Source: Korarchaeum sp964519515
GTDB lineage: Archaea; Korarchaeota; Korarchaeia; Korarchaeales; Korarchaeaceae
Direction: 5' to 3'
DNA: 41,266 nucleotides
Assembly (NCBI GenBank): GCA_964519515.1
Contig: CAZFIJ010000020.1
Coordinates: 1-41,266 of the forward strand
The notes under the pieces were generated by a model that saw nothing but the letters and a program-made list of their open reading frames with translations, was not told where the DNA came from and searched no databases. Positions 23,305 through 30,541 of the stretch are shown here, in pieces (position 1 is the first letter of the stretch; each line of letters begins with the position of its first letter). The position numbers and the translations under genes were made by a program.

Positions 23305-23564
23305 GATCTATTGATCCTCTTATATAGGAACTCAGCTATATCTTCCGATAGGTTAGAGAGAGCGTACTTTATCCCCATCATCCGATCTACCTCTAGGGAT
23401 TCCTCTAGGATCCTTACCCTATCCGGTCTACCTATCTCATCATATATCTCCCTGAATAGATCTCTCAGTTCCTCCATTATCTCATCATCAAGACCTCCGA
23501 ATATCGCCTGCCTCGAGAGGTACCTCAACTTAGAATTAAGTTGGAGCACTCGGTCGATCATCAT
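23301..23564 (-). CDS. small helical protein of unknown function
   Basis: An 87-aa, strongly charged, alpha-helical product without Cys or a recognised motif; text includes LDDEIMEELRDLFREIYDEIG and LSNLSEDIAEFLYKRI. Two ATG codons (23564 and 23561) open the frame; the second is almost exactly 25 nt from the AT element TTTTTAAT at 23581-23588. Divergent from the Rpb8-like gene and convergent with the PRC-barrel gene. Unknown role. Confidence 0.65.
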   Translation of the reverse strand: MMIDRVLQLNSKLRYLSRQAIFGGLDDEIMEELRDLFREIYDEIGRPDRVRILEESLEVDRMMGIKYALSNLSEDIAEFLYKRINRS

Positions 23565-23580
23565 ATCATCAGCGAATCGC

Positions 23581-23588
23581 TTTTTAAT
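23581..23588. promoter_or_regulatory. shared TATA-like element beside rpo8
   Basis: TTTTTAAT is about 22-25 nt from the minus-strand ATG codons (23561/23564). In the plus direction it should start a transcript near 23610, leaving a short leader with AGGTGA before TTG 23622. Confidence 0.45.
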
Positions 23589-23621
23589 CTGAATGTTCAG
23601 CGAAGTTTAGGTGAAAGTTAC

Positions 23622-23954
23622 TTGAGTAAAGTCAGGCTGAGTTCGATTAGGAGTGATCCAATATTCGATATAGATATATTGAGTTTCGAGTCACTAGATA
23701 GATCATTCGAGGCAACTCTAGAGTTTCCCAGAGGTCTCATCGACCTGAAGGAGGGCATGGAAGCTGATTTAACGCTGGGGGAGGAGGGTGAGGGAGATAT
23801 AGTGATGAAGGGGATTGTCTATAAGTTTGATGATTCCTCCAGAGTTATTGAAATATCTTTCCATGGCCTCTTGATGAAGTTGACTTACTCGAAGGCAGCA
23901 CCGTTCAAACTGAGTCAAGGAGGGGAGGTCTATCTAACGATAAAGTTCGCTTGA
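23622..23954 (+). CDS. rpoG: probable RNA polymerase subunit Rpo8 (Rpb8/RpoG)
   Basis: The product is a 110-aa beta-rich protein: SKVRLSSIRSDPIFDIDI, a middle FPRGLIDLKEGMEADLTLG, then IVMKGIVYKFD, SFHGLLMKLTY and the closing GGEVYLTIKF. This order of strands and the HGLLM plus EVYLTI ending match the OB-fold Rpb8 subunit of RNA polymerase, which Archaea outside Crenarchaeota and Korarchaeota lack. Identification is by pattern, without alignment. TTG 23622 preceded by AGGTGA fits; the frame remains open further upstream but that part overlaps the divergent gene. A T-run follows the stop, then a TFB-like gene. Confidence 0.6.
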   Translation: MSKVRLSSIRSDPIFDIDILSFESLDRSFEATLEFPRGLIDLKEGMEADLTLGEEGEGDIVMKGIVYKFDDSSRVIEISFHGLLMKLTYSKAAPFKLSQGGEVYLTIKFA

Positions 23955-23963
23955 TTATGAAAC

Positions 23964-23979
23964 TATTTTTTTATTTTTC
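23964..23979 (+). terminator. T-rich terminator after rpoG
   Basis: The bases TATTTTTTTTATTTTT follow the rpoG stop by nine bases. Archaeal RNA polymerase ends transcripts at such T-runs without a hairpin. Confidence 0.5.
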
Positions 23980-24018
23980 TGGATGAAAAAATTAATATTT
24001 GTGAACACGGGCACCATC

Positions 24019-24618
24019 ATGATGGAAGAAGAGGAGTTCCTAGGGATAGTTTTCGGGGGATATGGGAAGCTCCCTGAAAGAAGGAATAGAGCCCTTGAGG
24101 AGTTAGTTAGGGATCTAGGGCTCCCTGAGGAAGTTGAAAAGCTTGCAAGCGAATTATTCAGGAGGTATAGGATTAGCGGGAAGCGAGCCCGTTTAGCGGC
24201 TATAGTGAGTGTAGCTTTAGCGAGTAGATTATATGGATTCGCGATCCCGATCAGGGAGATAATAGAGGAAGTAGGTGCTAAGGCGTCGCGTAGAGCTCTC
24301 CTCAGATCCATAAGTGTGATGAAAACGGGGGGCGTCGAATGGGACTCCTACCTCAATTATGCCTTGATGAAGGTGGGGAAAGATCTACCGCCTTTAGTTA
24401 GGGAGAGACTGATGATAAACGCTAAGAAAGAAATGGTAAAAATCTTGAGGAAGAGGGAGCTCATATTAGGTCGTAATCCCCTCCATATAGTCGCTGCAGT
24501 TGTTTATTTCGCAGCTAGGAGGAGCGGTCTTCGAATTTCGATAAAAAAGATAGCTTTGAATCTAGGCGTGAGTGAGAGCTCAGTTCATAGGGCGAAGGGG
24601 CTGATTAAAGATGGATGA
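24019..24618 (+). CDS. TFB-like cyclin-fold protein without zinc ribbon
   Basis: The 199-aa protein resembles the C-terminal core of transcription factor B: two cyclin-like repeats, about 16-110 and 118-199. The second holds NPLHIVAAVVYFAARRSGLRISIKKIALNLGVSESSVHRAKGLI, which includes the BRE-binding helix-turn-helix of TFB. The N-terminal zinc ribbon and B-finger that contact RNA polymerase are absent. It may thus be a specialised or inhibitory factor. ATG 24019 (then ATG 24022) is 24 nt after TATA-like TAATATTT, so it is probably leaderless, which rules out an in-frame start 36 nt earlier. The stop overlaps the coiled-coil gene by eight bases. Confidence 0.78.
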   Translation: MMEEEEFLGIVFGGYGKLPERRNRALEELVRDLGLPEEVEKLASELFRRYRISGKRARLAAIVSVALASRLYGFAIPIREIIEEVGAKASRRALLRSISVMKTGGVEWDSYLNYALMKVGKDLPPLVRERLMINAKKEMVKILRKRELILGRNPLHIVAAVVYFAARRSGLRISIKKIALNLGVSESSVHRAKGLIKDG

Positions 24619-24742
24619 GGAGTTCTTCTTCGAGATAGAGACCTTGAAGAATCAGATAGAGTACCTATTCTTCAAACTGGAGGAAGTGATGAGGAAGATA
24701 GAGTCTATCGAAGAGAGGCTCTCTAGGGTGGAGGGAGAGTGA
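24611..24742 (+). CDS. 43-aa coiled-coil protein
   Basis: A short gene overlapping the TFB-like gene by eight bases and ending in the TGATG that starts the ATPase gene. The product is acidic and alpha-helical; hydrophobic residues repeat in heptad fashion (LKNQIEYLFFKLEEVMRKIE, then SIEERLSRVE). It should form a coiled coil, perhaps with itself or with the ATPase. Its place between two longer genes with coupled reading frames argues that it is real. Confidence 0.7.
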   Translation: MDEEFFFEIETLKNQIEYLFFKLEEVMRKIESIEERLSRVEGE

Positions 24743-26385
24743 TGATCAAGAGGGAAGATTTAGATATTTACTTATTAATTATCGCTTTAATGATTCTATT
24801 ATTTTACAAGAATTACGGAAATATAGTGAAGATTTTAATGAATTTATCGATATACTTAGCCATGATAATCGCTGCTGTAGCTTTCGTCCTCCTCATCAAG
24901 ATGAGGAGACCCATGCCCCGTAAGGGTCTCTTAGTGGTCCCAGCCAGACTCTCTGTTTATGATAAAGATGCGAATATAAACTTGAATAAGTTGAAAGATA
25001 TCGCAGAGGGAATGGGATTGAGGATAATATTTTTAATCTCTATTGGGAGAGGTGTCGGGCTAATGGGGAGGAGTTCGGGGAAGGTCTCGTATAAAGTGCT
25101 CCTCCTAGGGAAGGATAGGGAACTCATAAGAGCGGGAGCTTCAGCTATAAACAGTACCTCAGAGGGGTTCAAGATAGAGCTTATGGAGAGGAACTTGAAT
25201 CTTGATTTAGCCCAGGAAATAATTGAAATTTGCGATGAGAGTGAGACAGTATCTATAGGGATCGGAAGGAGTTCTGAGAGGGATGAACCCTTACTGGAGC
25301 TCGGGGAGAGGAAAGGTAGGGTCATAGGAATTCCAGTAGGCGAGTTAACTAAGCATGTCTTAGTGATCGGGCAGACAGGATCTGGGAAAACGACGACAGT
25401 CAAGAGAATTATTTATGAAGCCTGGAACCTTGGAATACCATCTTTAGTGCTCGATTCCCACTGGGAGTATCGGAACTTGATCTTCGGGATGGGAGGGAGG
25501 ATATTCTGCAGTAGAGCGGGATATCCGCAGGTATGCATAAATCCGCTGGTCTCAATACCTAAGGGGGAGAAAGAGATATTCCTGGTCGCGGAGACATTAT
25601 CCTCCCTCCTAGACCTCACGCCCTCCCAGTTCTACTTACTCCTGAAGGCATTAAGAAGGTTAAGCGATATTTCAAGCGAGAAAAATCCGCCTAATATGTA
25701 CGATTTACTGATGGAGATTAAGAGTTTCTCAGTGAACTCCCAGCCTGAGGAGGAGAGCAGAGCTTCTCTTGTGAGGAAGTTAGAGCCATTAGTCTCTGGG
25801 GGAGGGGAAGCTATCTTCAAATGTGATAATATACTCTCAACGGGTTTTGAGGAAGTCCCTACGCTCTTAGAGCTAGGGGACATAGAGAGCGATCTCCAGA
25901 AGCGGTTGGTGGCCTTCTTTACTCTGAAGAGGATAAAGGATTACTACATAAGGGAAGAAGCTAAGTCCAGATATCCTAGGCTCGTAGTCGTACTCGAGGA
26001 AGCTGAGAAGTTGATCTCGTATTATAAGGATCAGATAGGTATGGAGCTCATCAGTAGACTCTTCGCAGAGCTTAGGAAATTCGGAATCGCGTTAGTATTG
26101 GTCTCTCAGAGCCTCTCTGAGATACCTGAAGGAGCTGTGAGGAATACTGGAATTAAGATAATCCATAAGATCGAATCCCCAAGTGATCTGAAGTTCCTGA
26201 GGACTTTCATGAGGGAGAAGAATATTGTGGATAAGATACTGACCTTAGCTCCCGGCGAATGTATAATGAATCTCCCCGAGGGGTTAGAGAACTTACAAGT
26301 GAGACCTGTAGATGAGTTACCGCTCAGCAGAGAGTCCGTGGATGAAGCGATCATGATGAACTCATTTTATTGGATCGCGAGATAA
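24742..26385 (+). CDS. membrane-anchored HerA/FtsK-like ATPase
   Basis: ATG 24742 overlaps the preceding TGA, giving 547 aa. Two hydrophobic helices at about 9-23 and 34-54 anchor the N-terminus. After a soluble region comes an ATPase of the HerA-FtsK class: Walker A GQTGSGKTTT (210-219), Walker B with LVVVLEEAEKL near 405, and the sensor LVSQSLSEIP. Proteins of this shape pump DNA or protein through the membrane; CedB/TedC of crenarchaeal DNA-import systems and VirB4-like proteins are the nearest architectures I know. No CedA-like membrane protein is encoded next to it. Operon with the TFB-like and coiled-coil genes. Confidence 0.82.
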   Translation: MIKREDLDIYLLIIALMILLFYKNYGNIVKILMNLSIYLAMIIAAVAFVLLIKMRRPMPRKGLLVVPARLSVYDKDANINLNKLKDIAEGMGLRIIFLISIGRGVGLMGRSSGKVSYKVLLLGKDRELIRAGASAINSTSEGFKIELMERNLNLDLAQEIIEICDESETVSIGIGRSSERDEPLLELGERKGRVIGIPVGELTKHVLVIGQTGSGKTTTVKRIIYEAWNLGIPSLVLDSHWEYRNLIFGMGGRIFCSRAGYPQVCINPLVSIPKGEKEIFLVAETLSSLLDLTPSQFYLLLKALRRLSDISSEKNPPNMYDLLMEIKSFSVNSQPEEESRASLVRKLEPLVSGGGEAIFKCDNILSTGFEEVPTLLELGDIESDLQKRLVAFFTLKRIKDYYIREEAKSRYPRLVVVLEEAEKLISYYKDQIGMELISRLFAELRKFGIALVLVSQSLSEIPEGAVRNTGIKIIHKIESPSDLKFLRTFMREKNIVDKILTLAPGECIMNLPEGLENLQVRPVDELPLSRESVDEAIMMNSFYWIAR

Positions 26386-26421
26386 TATTGTCCTCAACTA
26401 TAGTGAAGTGCATGAAGCGGA

Positions 26422-26482
26422 GGCGGGTCAGTACTCAAGATCATCTTCACAGTTCAGCGGGCCGTTTACCTCATCCACCGCC
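26422..26482 (-). ncRNA. candidate C/D-box guide sRNA
   Basis: Read on the minus strand, 61 nt: 5' stem GGCGG, C box TGGATGA, 13-nt guide GGTAAACGGCCCG, D' box CTGA, 3-nt spacer, C' box GTGAAGA, 12-nt guide TGATCTTGAGTA, D box CTGA, 3' stem CCCGCC. Size, order and guide lengths match archaeal 2'-O-methylation guides, though the C and C' boxes deviate from RUGAUGA. A TTTAAA element at 26506-26511 predicts a transcript start at 26483, the exact 5' end. No target was checked. Confidence 0.5.
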
Positions 26483-26505
26483 TATTAGAGACTTCCCGGG
26501 GATAA

Positions 26506-26511
26506 TTTAAA
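26506..26511. promoter_or_regulatory. palindromic TTTAAA between sRNA and a short ORF
   Basis: TTTAAA is centred at 26508.5: about 26 nt from the sRNA 5' end (26482, minus) and about 24 nt from ATG 26532 (plus). Confidence 0.45.
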
Positions 26512-26531
26512 GATTGAGTTGATCCACTTCT

Positions 26532-26603
26532 ATGTACTGGGACGACCCACCGATAAGCTCAAGATTCCTGAGGAGCTCCCTGAGGCTTCGAGAATATTTT
26601 TAA
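26532..26603 (+). CDS. possible 23-aa leaderless micro-ORF
   Basis: ATG 26532 falls where a transcript from the TTTAAA box should start. The 23-residue product (MYWDDPPISSRFLRSSLRLR plus EYF) is basic at its C-terminus and has no known motif. Its stop codon lies in the TATA-like box of the next gene, so it is a separate transcript or an upstream ORF. Support is positional only. Confidence 0.3.
   Translation: MYWDDPPISSRFLRSSLRLREYF
26595..26602 (+). promoter_or_regulatory. TATA-like box before ORF 26626
   Basis: TATTTTTA is centred about 26-27 nt before ATG 26626, supporting this ATG over the one at 26619, which opens only four codons. Confidence 0.5.
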
Positions 26604-26625
26604 GCCTAAAGTTGAGCGATGAAGT

Positions 26626-26967
26626 ATGGATGATAGAATCATCAGAGATTTGAGCGATATCATAAGGAAGGTAAAGGCCGGTGAAGAAGTGGATAAGAGT
26701 AAGATCGAGGGGATAAAGAAGTCAATATCTGAAGTGGAGGACCCGATCCTCAGGAAGCACCTCCTCACCCTAGTTGAGGAGATAGATCAGAGTCATGAAG
26801 AGGGGGATATCTTGAGTAAATTGATCCTACATGAGAGCTCAGAGATAACTAAGATGAGGAGCGCTATCCTCGAGTTCATATATGAGGAACCCTTCGAAGG
26901 GCTCGATCTCAAGCAGACCCTAGAGTTCTGGAGGAGGCTTTTAGAATCTCTCGAGAGGAAAAGATAA
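26626..26967 (+). CDS. helical protein of unknown function
   Basis: A 113-aa, charged, alpha-helical protein: DLSDIIRKVKAGEEVDKSK, then LTLVEEIDQSHEEGDILS and LKQTLEFWRRLLESLERKR. No cysteines, membrane segment or known motif. The ATG is preceded by a TATA-like box at the usual spacing, so the gene is probably real and leaderless. It converges on the AAA ATPase gene at 27079 with a 111-nt gap that begins with a T-rich terminator. Confidence 0.7.
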   Translation: MDDRIIRDLSDIIRKVKAGEEVDKSKIEGIKKSISEVEDPILRKHLLTLVEEIDQSHEEGDILSKLILHESSEITKMRSAILEFIYEEPFEGLDLKQTLEFWRRLLESLERKR

Positions 26968-26968
26968 G

Positions 26969-26982
26969 CATTTTTATATTTC
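26969..26982 (+). terminator. T-rich terminator
   Basis: CATTTTTATATTTC directly follows the stop of the preceding gene, a typical archaeal T-run terminator. Confidence 0.45.
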
Positions 26983-27078
26983 TTGATGAAGACTTCTGCG
27001 ATTAAGCATCTTTATGATTTGTGGTAACCGATCCTAATAGTGTTTTAATCTAATAAAAAGCTCTTTAAGAGAATATCA

Positions 27079-28218
27079 CTAAATTTTACTGCCCTTTATC
27101 GAGTACCTACCCGTCTCAGTCTTGTAGACGAGCCCTTCTCTCATGAGCTCCGATATTAAAGCATTAGCCTCGATCAGCTTCAAACCCCAGATCCTTGAGG
27201 CCTCCAGTAGTGAAAAAGATGTCCCTGGCGGGAATTTCTCCCTTAAGACATCGAATTCCTCCTTTAAACCATCAGGTACTTTCTCCTCGAGAATCCCTCC
27301 TTCCGGTGGGGTTTCCTTACCTTCATCCGCTGACTTAACTATTTGAAGGACTTTTTCCTTGCTCAATTTTCCGCTTTCCCTCAACTCCTTAGTCAATACA
27401 GCTAAGACATTCCTAGCAAGCTTCATCAACTTCCTAGGGTTACCCTCAGCCATCTCATTCATCTTAATGACGAGATCCTCTGTGAATGGTTCATCTATCC
27501 CGAAATCTCTAGCTTCTTTGTTCATCAAAGCTCTATAGTATTCTAACCTCTTCTTCAGGATCCTGCTAGCTTCAGTCGGGCTGAGCCTCCTCATCTCGAT
27601 CTTCTCATGAGGCATATCTACGAGTCTCTTCATTATATCATACGCTGGAGGGATGCACCCTATGACTATCGCTTTACCCCCATTGAGTCTCTGGAAGATC
27701 CTCGAGATAGCTTTAGAGAAAAGCTCTGCATCCTTCCTCGTCCCAAATACGACAACGTTCTCTACTTCATCGAGGAGAAGTACTGCTAAATCGTAGCTAT
27801 TGAGCTCATTTATTATAATCTCTATCAACTGATCAGGGTCCTTGGGGATCCTCCTCTTCAGTAACTTAACAGGTATCCCGCTCTTGACCACGTGAGCGAC
27901 CCTATAAATAGCTGTGTTGAAATCATCGACATCTATCTTAACATAGAATGTGGAAGCCTCCTCCAATATTTCACCGATGAGCCTCAATCTATGAGTTTTC
28001 CCAGTTCCGAACTCCCCAACTAGGAAAATTAACCTCTTCTCCCTATTTTTGACGACTTTATCGAGAATATCAGCCAATTTCTCATCAATATCGGTATCCA
28101 CATGAACTTCCTTAACTTCTTCAAGGCTCTCACTGCTTAAGTAAGCGAAAGGATTTGCCTTAAGCATCCATCTCAGATAGCCAGCCTCGATCACCTTGAT
28201 GTCGCTCTCATCAGGCAT
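27079..28218 (-). CDS. AAA+ ATPase with C-terminal winged helix
   Basis: The 379-aa protein contains Walker A GEFGTGKTHRL (about 67-77), Walker B in VLLLDEVENVV (near 148-158), a sensor in IVIGCIPPAYD and an arginine-rich AAA lid (SPTEASRILKKRLEYYRAL, GNPRKLMKLARNVL). The last 60 residues look like a winged helix (SLLEASRIWGLKLIEANALISELMREGLVY). The order recalls Orc1/Cdc6-type initiators, but the Walker A form and N-terminus differ from the Cdc6 encoded at 29351, so it may be another DNA-binding AAA+ ATPase. The ATG at 28218 follows GAGAGAGGG; the promoter element near 28264 is shared with the surface-protein gene. Confidence 0.78.
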   Translation of the reverse strand: MPDESDIKVIEAGYLRWMLKANPFAYLSSESLEEVKEVHVDTDIDEKLADILDKVVKNREKRLIFLVGEFGTGKTHRLRLIGEILEEASTFYVKIDVDDFNTAIYRVAHVVKSGIPVKLLKRRIPKDPDQLIEIIINELNSYDLAVLLLDEVENVVVFGTRKDAELFSKAISRIFQRLNGGKAIVIGCIPPAYDIMKRLVDMPHEKIEMRRLSPTEASRILKKRLEYYRALMNKEARDFGIDEPFTEDLVIKMNEMAEGNPRKLMKLARNVLAVLTKELRESGKLSKEKVLQIVKSADEGKETPPEGGILEEKVPDGLKEEFDVLREKFPPGTSFSLLEASRIWGLKLIEANALISELMREGLVYKTETGRYSIKGSKI

Positions 28219-28260
28219 TTATTTACCCTCTCTCACTTCCCCAAGTTGAGTGACGTATTG

Positions 28261-28270
28261 AATTTATATA
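28261..28270. promoter_or_regulatory. AT element between ATPase and surface-protein genes
   Basis: AATTTATATA reads as a TATA-like box in both directions. It predicts transcript starts near 28239 (minus) and 28289 (plus), leaving leaders of about 20 and 33 nt that each contain a Shine-Dalgarno-like run. Confidence 0.4.
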
Positions 28271-28321
28271 CGCTTCTATCCAGTAAAAAATGCTATACGA
28301 CTCAAGGGCAAGGTGACTTCG

Positions 28322-29320
28322 ATGGGAAAAGTTAAGGGAATGATAATAGCCTCTCTCACCGTTATGACGCTCCTAGCTCCCCTAATCTCAGCTGATGCAG
28401 ATATTTTATCCGATAAGCCCTACTACATCACTACCGAGCTCAGAGTCTTCTTCCACACAGAATCCAGAGCGACGCTCACTCTCAATTACAGTTGGTACGG
28501 GATGATGGCGAACGATATTGAGAACTTACTCTCAAAATACCCGGGGGGAGAGGGGAATTACACGAAGGGTTTCATCAATTACGTGAAGGAGAACGTGGAT
28601 GGTCCATTCATAGCGGGTGACTTCGAATTTTACCCCACTAATATGGAAGCTAAGATATCGAGGGAAAAAGAGGGGAATTACACTAAGAGAGTGAGCTTAA
28701 CGCTCACAGTAGAGCTAGAGGCTAGGAAGGGGGCTCCTAAGGTAAGCGAAGGGAGAAAAGGTGTCATCTACTCCACTAGAGAGGATATGTGTAATTTATC
28801 GAAGATATACGTGAAGGAAGTGGATCTTCTAAATGTCTCAGTAGTGCTCCCTAAGGATTACGTGATAAGCGTCGTGAGGCCCACACCTAACTCAATATAC
28901 ACAGTTAACTCGAGCGATGGAATGAGAGTCGTCGTCTCCTGGGTCATAAGGAATCCATTAGTCGATACTAGAGGGACAGCTGGATACAGCGGTTGGTTCT
29001 TCATAGGGGCCGTGAATCTGACGAAGGATGAGGCCGATAAGATAAATTCCTTGAGGAAGAGCGTATCAGACCTGAGGAAACAAGCTTTAATTCCTCTAGA
29101 TGAGAGCGGGAAAGCGAAGGCTAGGGAGCTCTTCGACTTATTTTACTGGTACTCCACTAGAGCCCCATACTCCCTCGATAAGAGTTTGGACTATGCATTG
29201 AGCCTAGCTAATGAAATTCCTAAGCTACCGATTAGTTTAGATACTATCGTTCTCATAATATCGGCTCTAATAGTGATCGCTGAGATAGCCTTTTATGTCG
29301 TGAGAACTAGGAGGGGGTAA
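28322..29320 (+). CDS. membrane-anchored surface protein
   Basis: ATG 28322, preceded by AAGGTGA, opens a 332-aa protein with a signal peptide (about 8-24, IIASLTVMTLLAPLISA), a large exported region and one C-terminal TM helix (about 306-326) followed by VRTRRG. The exported part has several N-glycosylation sequons (NYS, NYT twice, NLS, NVS, NLT) and beta-rich segments. It is probably an S-layer-associated or sensor-like surface protein; no family recognised. It lies between two AAA+ ATPase genes and ends 30 nt before cdc6. Confidence 0.8.
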   Translation: MGKVKGMIIASLTVMTLLAPLISADADILSDKPYYITTELRVFFHTESRATLTLNYSWYGMMANDIENLLSKYPGGEGNYTKGFINYVKENVDGPFIAGDFEFYPTNMEAKISREKEGNYTKRVSLTLTVELEARKGAPKVSEGRKGVIYSTREDMCNLSKIYVKEVDLLNVSVVLPKDYVISVVRPTPNSIYTVNSSDGMRVVVSWVIRNPLVDTRGTAGYSGWFFIGAVNLTKDEADKINSLRKSVSDLRKQALIPLDESGKAKARELFDLFYWYSTRAPYSLDKSLDYALSLANEIPKLPISLDTIVLIISALIVIAEIAFYVVRTRRG

Positions 29321-29350
29321 TACTTTCACATACCCCTCCCCTGTTACGTA

Positions 29351-30541
29351 GTGCCGAAACGAAATTATTTCATTGAATCCCTTAGCCTGGGTGTGACCAT
29401 ACCTATAGTGAGGGATCCCAGATTCTTCTCTGATTCATATACCCCGAGCAAGCTACCTCATAGGGAGAAGGAAGTTGAGATCCTCTATAATACCCTCTCA
29501 TCCGAATATGAGTTAAATGAAGGCCTTGTCCTCCTGAAAGGAGAGCCAGGGATAGGTAAGACATCAGTAGCCAAGTTATCAGCTAGCAAACTCTCAAATC
29601 TGGGTATTGAAACAGTTCACATAAATTGCAGGACTTATCGCTCTCCTTCCTCCGCTCTTCAGAAGATAATAGCTTCTATGATCCCTGGAGTCCCTGAGAG
29701 AGGGCTTAGCTATGAGGAAATGGTTCTGATGCTGGAGAAGATCATGGGGAGGGAAAGGAAGCCTCTCCTCATAGTTCTGGATGAGATAGAGTACTTAAGG
29801 GATGGGGAGATTCTAGTATACACGCTCTTGAGGCTTCATGAAGGAGGAGCAGCTAAGAGTCCGACTTTAGTCGCTATAGCGAGATGGGATCCACCATACA
29901 CATTGGACGATTCCATCAAGAGCTTCATGATACTCAAGCTCACTTTAGAGAAGTATGACGCTTCTCAACTAAGGGATATCTTAGCTTTTAGGGCTTCTGA
30001 AGCGTTATACGATGGAAGCTATGACTCTGATGTCATAGAGAAGGTAGTTGACCTCTCTAAGCACACTGGAAACGCTAGAATCGCTCTAAAGATACTCTTC
30101 TCTGCTGCGAGACTCGCTGAGGAGAGAGGATTGAGCTTGATAACTCCAGATTTAGTTAGCGAAGCGGCAGCGAGAATAGGAGTTGTCGGGATAACTGAGG
30201 ATTCCTTGATGCCATTAGATACACACGATAAACTACTACTCTTAGCTGCTGCTAGGAGGTTAGCGATGACTAGTAGGGGATGGATAAAGATGGGGGACCT
30301 CTTGGAGGAATATAAGCTCATATGCGAGGAACTGGGTGTCATCCCCTATAAATATACAGCGGTATGGAAGAGAGTGAGGGAGTTGAAGAACATGGGATTC
30401 GTGGAGACGAAGCGGAGCGGTGAGGGGATGAAGGGACAATCTACTCTAATTTCACTAGGCTCCATTCCAGCTGAGAGATTAGCGGAGAAGCTCAAGGAGA
30501 TATTGAGGGAGGATCTAAGTCCCCTTCCCTCCAGCTTCTAA
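29351..30541 (+). CDS. cdc6: Orc1/Cdc6 replication initiator
   Basis: This is an origin-binding AAA+ protein that recruits the MCM helicase. In the 396-aa sequence one sees the N-terminal SYTPSKLPHREKEVE, Walker A GEPGIGKTS (64-72), VHINCRTYRSPSSALQKI, Walker B LLIVLDEIEYL (near 140-148), the sensor-2 region TGNARIALKILFSAARLA, and a C-terminal winged helix (YTAVWKRVRELKNMGFVETK). The start is GTG 29351. Only 30 nt separate it from the preceding gene, and I see no ORB-like repeats around it, so an origin here is not shown. Its end overlaps the convergent rfcL by 27 nt. Confidence 0.88.
   Translation: MPKRNYFIESLSLGVTIPIVRDPRFFSDSYTPSKLPHREKEVEILYNTLSSEYELNEGLVLLKGEPGIGKTSVAKLSASKLSNLGIETVHINCRTYRSPSSALQKIIASMIPGVPERGLSYEEMVLMLEKIMGRERKPLLIVLDEIEYLRDGEILVYTLLRLHEGGAAKSPTLVAIARWDPPYTLDDSIKSFMILKLTLEKYDASQLRDILAFRASEALYDGSYDSDVIEKVVDLSKHTGNARIALKILFSAARLAEERGLSLITPDLVSEAAARIGVVGITEDSLMPLDTHDKLLLLAAARRLAMTSRGWIKMGDLLEEYKLICEELGVIPYKYTAVWKRVRELKNMGFVETKRSGEGMKGQSTLISLGSIPAERLAEKLKEILREDLSPLPSSF

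Noticed and set aside
26386..26500. tRNA-like hairpin in the gap after the HerA-like gene
   Set aside because: No T-arm or acceptor pairing can be drawn; the C/D-box reading on the minus strand fits better.
28219..29350. Possible replication origin with ORB repeats next to cdc6
   Set aside because: The gaps beside cdc6 are short and I found no repeated G-rich ORB-like motif.
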